A model generated the notes under the pieces. The model was not told the DNA's origin, searched no databases, and saw only the letters and a program-made list of their open reading frames with translations. Positions 58,512-64,000 of a stretch of DNA of 64,000 nt are shown in pieces. The DNA comes from Nitrospinaceae bacterium. Its GTDB lineage: Bacteria; Nitrospinota; Nitrospinia; Nitrospinales; JACRGP01. A program made the position numbers and the translations under genes. Where the stretch lies: contig JAJDBB010000005.1 of NCBI GenBank assembly GCA_029261555.1, positions 32,552-96,551 of the forward strand, read 5' to 3'. Position 1 is the first letter of the stretch; each line of letters opens with the position of its first letter.

Positions 58512-59459
58512 ATGCGAAATACGGAATGCGTCGGCGTTGACAAACCCTGGAGCCCCGTAACATTAGGTTGCTGGCAAATCGCCCCGAGCGGCGGCTGGGG
58601 CGATTTGTGTTCGAAAGATGAAGCGGAACGGGTCGTCAAAACCGCGCTCGACATAGGAATCACCGCGTTCGACACGGCGGAAGGCTACGGCGACAACGAA
58701 TCCGAACGCCGCCTGGGCCGCGCCCTGGGATCCAAAAAACACGACGTCGTGGTGATCTCCAAAATCTGGCCCGACGCCGAGTTGACTCTGTCTGCATACG
58801 AGGAGCGGCTGGACGGCACCTTGAAAGCGCTGGGCCGTGATTATGTTGACGTTTATCTGGTCCACTGGCCGGGAAGTTATTTTGACTCCCCGGAGAAAAG
58901 CGATCAACTTTCCAAAATAATGTTTCGCCTGAAGGTGAGCGGCAAGGCCAAAACCATCGGGCTTTCCAATTTCCAGGCGCCGGATCTCAAGCTTTTGGGC
59001 GAAGGGGTCTCGCGTTTTACCGTCAATCAGGTTCCCTACAGTATGCTGGAGCGCGGGTACGAAGCCGAGACCCGCGCCTTGTGCGTCGAGCGCGGGTTGC
59101 AATACATGGCCTACTCCTCAACCGCCGTCGGGTTCCTCGCCAGGGAAATGGCGCCGGACGATCTGCAATATCCCGCCCGCAACGGGGAAGTCTGGTTCCA
59201 CGAACCGCATTTGACGCATTCCCGAAAGCTATTGCAAACCGTTCAGGAAATCGCGAGCGAACTTCAAGTCAAACCCATTCAGGTCGCGGTCGCCTGGGTT
59301 CTGGCTCAGGAGAATATTCTGACGGCCATTGTCGGATCGCGAAAAGCCGCGCAGGTAAAAGATTTGGAAGGGGCCGGAGACCTGCGATTAAATTCGACCC
59401 AACTGAACCGGTTAACCCAGGCCAGCGACGACTATCGGCAAGCCGTCCGCGCCCTTTAA
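58512..59459 (+). CDS. aldo/keto reductase, second copy
   Basis: 315 residues; GAGGTG before the ATG. Tetrad D54 and Y59 (FDTAEGYG), K84 (VISKIWPD) and H118 (YLVHWPG). It belongs to the same superfamily as 24439-25383 but to another branch (WQIAPSGGWG near the start, AYSSTAVGFL). Substrate unknown. It is followed by a small coiled-coil gene, 13 bp on. Confidence 0.92.
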   Translation: MRNTECVGVDKPWSPVTLGCWQIAPSGGWGDLCSKDEAERVVKTALDIGITAFDTAEGYGDNESERRLGRALGSKKHDVVVISKIWPDAELTLSAYEERLDGTLKALGRDYVDVYLVHWPGSYFDSPEKSDQLSKIMFRLKVSGKAKTIGLSNFQAPDLKLLGEGVSRFTVNQVPYSMLERGYEAETRALCVERGLQYMAYSSTAVGFLAREMAPDDLQYPARNGEVWFHEPHLTHSRKLLQTVQEIASELQVKPIQVAVAWVLAQENILTAIVGSRKAAQVKDLEGAGDLRLNSTQLNRLTQASDDYRQAVRAL

Positions 59460-59472
59460 CGCTCCTCAGGCC

Positions 59473-59811
59473 ATGACTGAAAATTGGTCGGAAAAACCGG
59501 AAGACGACGGGGTCACGCTGGGCCCAGAAGAGGCCTTACGACGCGAAATCGAAAAATCCAAATCCCTCAAGGTTGTAAAGCTTCAGTTAAAGGACGCGCT
59601 GGAAAAAGCCCACGCCAAAAACCGTGAACTGGAAGCGGCCAACCGCCTACTGGCTGAAAAAGTCACTGCGCGGGAGGACACGCCCACCCCCTCGCCCCAC
59701 AATCCGGACCGGAAAACCGCCGCCCCGCCCGCTTTTTCCCTGATCTTGTATGTGCTCGTCTTCAATATTCTCGCTCTGGCGGTTCTGGCGTTTTTCATGT
59801 CCCAGAAATAA
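59473..59811 (+). CDS. tail-anchored coiled-coil protein
   Basis: 112 residues: a charged coiled coil (about 20-65, KLQLKDALEKAHAKNRELEAANRLL), a Pro/Thr-rich linker, and one C-terminal helix (about 88-108, ILYVLVFNILALAVLAFF). No known family. Cotranscribed with the aldo/keto reductase; a terminator follows directly. Confidence 0.65.
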   Translation: MTENWSEKPEDDGVTLGPEEALRREIEKSKSLKVVKLQLKDALEKAHAKNRELEAANRLLAEKVTAREDTPTPSPHNPDRKTAAPPAFSLILYVLVFNILALAVLAFFMSQK

Positions 59812-59850
59812 ATTTGCCCAATTCAGTATTGGCCTTTCAAATTTTTTTTT
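59810..59850 (+). terminator. terminator after the coiled-coil gene
   Basis: Outer arms AAATTTG/CAAATTT and inner arms CCAAT/ATTGG form a two-step hairpin followed by a run of T. The next 165 bp up to 60018 hold no gene I can support. Confidence 0.6.
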
Positions 59851-60017
59851 GTTAAAATTCCCGAAAAATTGGAAAAACTGAATCCTGGCTTGATTTTTTC
59901 CATCTTATTCCCAATAGAACGTCCGTTCAGGATTTTCAACCGGAAATTAAATCGCGCTCAAATGAATCCGCTACTACCGGGATTCTTTCAAAATAACCAT
60001 TCAGAGAGGAAAAACTA

Positions 60018-60482
60018 ATGTGGCTTGCTGAATTTGCTCATGTGCTTGTCGGTATTTTATGGATCGGTCTGTTGTATTTTTTCAATCTGATTCAGGTGCA
60101 GTCCATGCCCAAAATGCTGGAAGAAGGGGCCGCCAAACCCTACACCCAAATCATTCTTCCCAAGGCCCTGTTCTACTTTCGGCACGCCGCCTTGTGGACC
60201 GTCATCACCGGAATCATTTATTATGGCGCCGGACGCGGCACGGTGGAAGGCATTCCCAGCCATCTCATCCATCTGGGCATGGTGTTGGGAATCATCATGG
60301 CCTTGAACGTTTGGGTGATTATTTGGCCTAATCAGAAAAAAATTATTGCGGGCGCGCTTGAAGGCGACGCTCTGGCCAAGGCCAAGAGACATGCGTTTCT
60401 TGCCAGCCGGACCAATGCCTGGCTGTCCCTCCCCATGCTGGTTTGCATGGTCGCCGCCAACCACGGCGGTTTGGCATTTTAA
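60018..60482 (+). CDS. urate-oxidase N-terminal-like membrane protein
   Basis: 154 residues, about four helices. FAHVLVGILWIGLLYFFNLIQ is the hallmark of the Urate_ox_N (PuuD membrane part) family. Histidines in EFAHVL, YFRHAALW, SHLIHLG and KRHAFL could hold haem. Here the domain stands alone without a cytochrome or hydroxylase extension, as in many organisms that do not degrade urate. GAGAGGA lies upstream of the ATG. It has a strong terminator of its own. Confidence 0.82.
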   Translation: MWLAEFAHVLVGILWIGLLYFFNLIQVQSMPKMLEEGAAKPYTQIILPKALFYFRHAALWTVITGIIYYGAGRGTVEGIPSHLIHLGMVLGIIMALNVWVIIWPNQKKIIAGALEGDALAKAKRHAFLASRTNAWLSLPMLVCMVAANHGGLAF

Positions 60483-60512
60483 TTTTTAATTAGAAATTTG
60501 AACTTTTAAATC

Positions 60513-60548
60513 GGGCGTTTCGGTTGAATACCGAAGCGCCCTTTTTTT
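60513..60548 (+). terminator. rho-independent terminator
   Basis: A 12-bp stem GGGCGTTTCGGT/ACCGAAGCGCCC (one G-U pair) with loop TGAAT, followed by seven T. It ends the urate-oxidase-N-like transcript and touches the stop of the convergent permease gene. Confidence 0.9.
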
Positions 60549-61767
60549 ATTCCACTCTCAGAGCTTCCAAGGGATCGAGCCGGGAAGCCTTCACGGCTGG
60601 ATAGACGCCAAACGCCACGCCTATCAATCCACAAACTCCCGTCGCCAAAATCATGGGGTCCGGCTCCAATATCAAGGTCCAAGGTCCCCAACGGTCTAAT
60701 CCCAAAGAGATTCCCGAACCCAAGGCAATCCCAGCGATCCCGCCAAACAAGCTGATCATCAACGACTCCAGGAGAAACTGAAGAATGATCGTTCGCTTGG
60801 AAGCGCCCACTGCCCGGCGCACCCCGATCTCGCGCGTCCTCTCCTTGACCGACGCCAGCATCACCGCAAAAATCCCGATCCCGCCGACAATCAGTGAAAT
60901 CGCCGCCACGCCAACAATCAGCCGGGTGAAGAGATCGGCCGTCTCCTGCTTCATCTCTTCGATATCCAACTGGCTCCGCATCGTAAAGTCGTCGTCGTGG
61001 TCGTCGCGGATTCGGTGGCGCTCGCGCAAAATGTCGCGGATTTTTTCCACGGCGCCGCCGATGTCTTTTTTAGATACCGCCTGCACATAAATTGTACGGA
61101 TATAGTTTTGATTTAAAATTCTCCGCATCAATGTCGTCAGCGGCGTCATGAGAATGTCGTCCTGGTCCGCGCCGTCGGTGTCCATGCCCTTCGATTTAAA
61201 AACTCCGATGATCGTGAAAGGAATTGTATCGACGCGAATAGTCTGGTCAAGCGGATCGTCCTCGCCAAAAATATTTTTCACCGTGGTGGCGCCGATCACG
61301 GCCACGCGGCTGGAGAGCGTCAATTCCTTTTGGTCAAAAAAACGGCCCCGATCGATCTCATATTTTCGCACTTGCAAAAATTCCGGAGTGGACCCGCTGA
61401 CGGTAGCCTGTGTGTAGGCGTTTCCATACTTAACCTTAGTCTCCTTGTATTCGTAGGGGGCCACGCGCGCAAGTTCTGGAATATCCTCCGCCAAGAGCAG
61501 TGCGTCGCGGAGGGTCAACGTGGTCACATTATCGGCGAAACGCAATTTGCCGCCGCGCCTTTTAGCTTCCCCCGCGTTCAAGGTGATCAGGTTTTCACCC
61601 ATGCGCGAGATGACGTCCATCACCTCTTTACGCGATCCCTTGCCGATGGCTACCATGACAATCACCGATCCAATGCCGATCACGATTCCCAACGAGGCGA
61701 GCAGGCTTCGCGTCTTGTTTGCCAGAAGCGCCGCAATGGCGACTCGAACTCCAGTCAATATATTCAT
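60547..61767 (-). CDS. MacB/LolE-type ABC permease 2
   Basis: 406 residues. N-terminal helix with RSLLASLGIVIGIGSVIVMVAIG, a periplasmic MacB core (about 50-270; RVAVIGATTVKNIFG) and three C-terminal helices with VKERTREIGVRRAVGASKRTI. Lacks a fused ATPase. Last gene of a unit MFP-ATPase-permease-permease; two unlike permeases could form a heterodimer. Substrate unknown. Confidence 0.9.
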   Translation of the reverse strand: MNILTGVRVAIAALLANKTRSLLASLGIVIGIGSVIVMVAIGKGSRKEVMDVISRMGENLITLNAGEAKRRGGKLRFADNVTTLTLRDALLLAEDIPELARVAPYEYKETKVKYGNAYTQATVSGSTPEFLQVRKYEIDRGRFFDQKELTLSSRVAVIGATTVKNIFGEDDPLDQTIRVDTIPFTIIGVFKSKGMDTDGADQDDILMTPLTTLMRRILNQNYIRTIYVQAVSKKDIGGAVEKIRDILRERHRIRDDHDDDFTMRSQLDIEEMKQETADLFTRLIVGVAAISLIVGGIGIFAVMLASVKERTREIGVRRAVGASKRTIILQFLLESLMISLFGGIAGIALGSGISLGLDRWGPWTLILEPDPMILATGVCGLIGVAFGVYPAVKASRLDPLEALRVE

Positions 61768-61780
61768 GATCGTCTCAACC

Positions 61781-62992
61781 TCAACGGATCGTCTCCTCTG
61801 GACTCCAGTTCGCCGCCTTGCGCGCGGGTTGAATGCCGAAAACCAAACCCACCGCGCCGGAAAAAAGCGCAGCCAACACGAAAGGCTCCCAGGTGATTTG
61901 GGCCGGGATAAAGTCCGTTCTCTTTAAAACCAGCGAAACGACGACTCCAAAAATTGTTCCCACAATCCCTCCCAACATGGAAACGAAAACCGACTCGAAT
62001 AAAAACTGTTGTGTGATATCCGACCGCCGGGCGCCGAAGCATCGCCGCACTCCAATTTCATGAATGCGCTCGCGAATGGAGACAAGCATGATATTCATGA
62101 TCACAATCCCCCCCACCAGCAGGGACACGGTGGAGATCAATATCAGCATGCGGTTCATCGCCTGTTTTTGCTCCGTGATCCATTCCATGATTCCGGTAGG
62201 GGTCACGAAACGAAAATCGTCCGAGGTAATGGGCGACAGGTTATGATTGCGCCGCAGAATTTGCCGGGTCGCCTCCATGGTTTCATCCACCACTTCGGGA
62301 CTCATCGCTTGCACCTTGATGCTGTGCAAATGCGCTTCGTGGGTCAATCGCGCCACGGAAGTGGAGATGGGAATCAACACCCGGTTGTCCGGATCGTAAC
62401 CGCTCTCGGTCAATCCCTTTTCCTCCAACAGGCCGACCACTTTAAAAAAAACATTGCCCATACGAACCGATTTTCCGAGCGGGTCTTCGCCTGGCGGGAA
62501 AAGATTTTTTACCGGAGTGGCGCCAAGAACCGCAACCTTGCTCTTCCGGTCCATGTCTCGATCGTCAAAAAATTTCCCGTCCACAATAGGCCAGGCGCGA
62601 ATGATCTCCCATAGCGGAGTCACCCCGTAGATACGCGTGGAGGTGGAATTTTTGCGGTAAACGGCGCGTAAACGTTTGCGCTGGCGCGGCATAACGTGAC
62701 GCACAGTGGGCAGGGAAGCGACGTCCTCCACGTCCTGGAACGACATGTTGGTCGGCATTTGCGCCTTTCGGAAAAACAACCGACCAGACCCGGCGTAAAT
62801 GGAAAACGATTCGGGACCGAAACCAAACCCTGCGATGCGATCTAGGACTTTGGCCCGCGTCCCCTCGCCAATAGCGACGATCACGGTGAGCGAAGCGATT
62901 CCCACGGCGACGCCGAGGGTCATCAAAAAAACGTTGGCCTTGTTACGCCCGAGTCCCCTCAGCGCCTGAACCAAATTCCGGAAAATTCTCAT
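61781..62992 (-). CDS. MacB/LolE-type ABC permease 1
   Basis: About 403 residues from the ATG at 62992 (MRIFRNLVQALRGL). Same plan as its neighbour: RNKANVFLMTLGVAVGIASLTVIVAIG, periplasmic core with KVAVLGATPVKNLFPPGEDPLG, then IRERIHEIGVRRCFGARRSDI. It overlaps the end of the ATPase gene by 50 bp. The two permeases are clearly paralogous, probably from an old duplication. Confidence 0.9.
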   Translation of the reverse strand: MRIFRNLVQALRGLGRNKANVFLMTLGVAVGIASLTVIVAIGEGTRAKVLDRIAGFGFGPESFSIYAGSGRLFFRKAQMPTNMSFQDVEDVASLPTVRHVMPRQRKRLRAVYRKNSTSTRIYGVTPLWEIIRAWPIVDGKFFDDRDMDRKSKVAVLGATPVKNLFPPGEDPLGKSVRMGNVFFKVVGLLEEKGLTESGYDPDNRVLIPISTSVARLTHEAHLHSIKVQAMSPEVVDETMEATRQILRRNHNLSPITSDDFRFVTPTGIMEWITEQKQAMNRMLILISTVSLLVGGIVIMNIMLVSIRERIHEIGVRRCFGARRSDITQQFLFESVFVSMLGGIVGTIFGVVVSLVLKRTDFIPAQITWEPFVLAALFSGAVGLVFGIQPARKAANWSPEETIR

Positions 62993-63668
62993 TTTTTTCG
63001 TCGCTCTCAATCAAGCCGTCTTTAATACGGATGGTTCGATGGGCGCGGGCCGCCACTTCAGGGTCGTGAGTGATGAGGATAATGGTATTTCCTTCCGCAT
63101 TGAGCCGGTCAAAAATCGCCATGATCTCCTTGCCGGTTATAGAATCCAGGTTCCCCGTCGGCTCGTCCGCGAGAACAATTTTAGGCTGGTTGACCAACGC
63201 CCGCGCGATGGTGACCCTTTGTTGTTCGCCGCCGGAAAGTTTTCCAGGCGAATGGTTCATCCTTTCACTCAGCCCCACTTTTGCCAGAATTTCACGCACC
63301 CGATCGCGCGCGTCCGCAGGCGTTTTTCGGCAATAAACCAAGGGCAGGTAAACGTTGTCGAACGCAGAAACTCCGGCCAGGAGATGGAAGGCCTGAAAGA
63401 CGAATCCGATTTTTTCATTCCGTACGCCCGACAACTGCTTGTCGTTCATCTGATCCACCAGCTCGCCGTCCAGATAATATGAACCGCTGGTCGGGCGACC
63501 CAGACAACCCATGATGGACATCAACGTACTTTTCCCGGCGCCCGAAGGACCGATGATCGCGACGTATTCTCCCTCCGAGATTTTAAGGGTCACCCCCTTT
63601 AGAACCTCGGTGGTCATCCCGATACTTGTATAGGATTTTTTAACGTCTTCCAGGTGAATGAGACTCAT
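62943..63668 (-). CDS. MacB/LolD-type ABC ATPase
   Basis: 241 residues. Walker A GPSGAGKST, Q-loop VFQAFHLL, signature LSGGEQQRVTIARAL, Walker B IVLADEPTGNLD and H-loop LITHDP. It energises the two permeases downstream. The C-terminal tail (about 20 residues past the ATPase core) lies within the permease overlap. Confidence 0.93.
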   Translation of the reverse strand: MSLIHLEDVKKSYTSIGMTTEVLKGVTLKISEGEYVAIIGPSGAGKSTLMSIMGCLGRPTSGSYYLDGELVDQMNDKQLSGVRNEKIGFVFQAFHLLAGVSAFDNVYLPLVYCRKTPADARDRVREILAKVGLSERMNHSPGKLSGGEQQRVTIARALVNQPKIVLADEPTGNLDSITGKEIMAIFDRLNAEGNTIILITHDPEVAARAHRTIRIKDGLIESDEKNENFPEFGSGAEGTRA

Positions 63669-63707
63669 TGCATCGTAACGCCGCGAGGAACAGTTCGTTT
63701 CAGTTGC

Positions 63708-64000
63708 CTACCCGCGCCTCTTGCGCCGGCCTTTTTTGGATTTCTTTTTCACGGGGACGCCTACCCGATCGCCTTCTTTCAAACCGGAAAGAATTTCTAA
63801 AGCGGCCCCTTCCCGCCAACCGGTCTTGACGGCTCTTTCAACGATCTTATCGCCAAGGCGAAGCGCCACAAAAGTTTCCTTGTCCCTGCGCTTCAAGGCG
63901 CCCTTTGGAATGGAAAGAACCTTTGGATGCACTCCGGTAGTGACGATGACATTGGCGGTCATTTCCGGACGCAACAGACTCAACTGATTTTTTTCAATGT
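63708..64000 (-). CDS. membrane fusion protein (MacA/HlyD-like), partial
   Basis: The last 96 or so residues of a periplasmic adaptor; the gene continues past the right edge with no stop in frame. The visible part, LLRPEMTANVIV, KVLSIPKGAL and SGLKEGDRVGVP, is the usual C-terminal beta domain of MacA-type adaptors, then a very basic tail (KKKSKKGRRKRRG). It lies 39 bp before the ATPase, so the operon is adaptor-ATPase-two permeases. Confidence 0.85.
   Translation of the reverse strand, partial: IEKNQLSLLRPEMTANVIVTTGVHPKVLSIPKGALKRRDKETFVALRLGDKIVERAVKTGWREGAALEILSGLKEGDRVGVPVKKKSKKGRRKRRG

Overview
The window reads as about 64 kb of chromosome from a moderate-GC, Gram-negative (diderm) bacterium. 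The outer-membrane signs are an LpxD acyltransferase, a LolC/E-LolD lipoprotein-release pair and many signal peptides and lipoboxes. RNase Y, a b558-type succinate dehydrogenase, squalene-synthase-like and IspH enzymes, NuoN and a zapA-6S-fau neighbourhood fit a deep-branching lineage such as Nitrospinota or a deltaproteobacterial relative. That placement is inference from gene content only. I see no prophage, insertion sequence, CRISPR array, rRNA or convincing tRNA.

Layout. 1-2.9 kb: end of a VWA/DUF4159 membrane operon, then a PhnW-like aminotransferase and a small unknown. 2.9-11 kb: one 2701-residue exported protein (TolB-like propeller, TPRs, an inactivated CHAT domain, more TPRs, an intact CHAT protease domain). 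11.3-14.1 kb: a lone nuoN and a TPR lipoprotein. 14.2-18.9 kb (minus strand): dtd, a 59-residue zinc-ribbon gene, a TerB protein, an FG-GAP lipoprotein, an MBL hydrolase and a LipM-like acyltransferase. 18.9-21.5 kb: an exported FGE-like protein with haem-type motifs plus small envelope genes. 21.7-27.2 kb: recA, recX, prepilin peptidase, aldo/keto reductase, ABC exporter. 27.2-36.4 kb (minus): accA, an LRR protein, lpxD, lolD, lolC/E, lysS, rny, fau. 36.8-40.4 kb: candidate 6S RNA, zapA, a ZapB-like coiled coil, gatA, gatC and two small proteins. 40.5-45.2 kb: comEC and rnr. 45.4-50.1 kb: pheT, a Sel1 protein, a 2-hydroxyacid dehydrogenase, an IHF/HU protein and a zinc ribbon. 50.2-55.8 kb: sdhCAB, ispH and a squalene-synthase-like gene. 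55.8-60.5 kb: small membrane proteins, a uracil-DNA glycosylase and an aldo/keto reductase. 60.5-64 kb: a four-part MacA/MacB-type exporter cut by the window edge.

How the genes fit together. Envelope biogenesis (lpxD, lolCD, the MsbA-like exporter, accA), translation (lysS, pheT, gatAC, dtd), RNA decay (rny, rnr), recombination and DNA uptake (recA, recX, comEC, prepilin peptidase) and respiration (sdhCAB, nuoN) make up most of the core content. The least ordinary items are the exported double-CHAT protein, the haem-motif/FGE fusion that keeps a CX4C cysteine pair, a PheT without its tRNA-binding OB domain, and a dispersed intergenic repeat of about 100 bp whose terminal hairpin changes in a compensatory way between copies.
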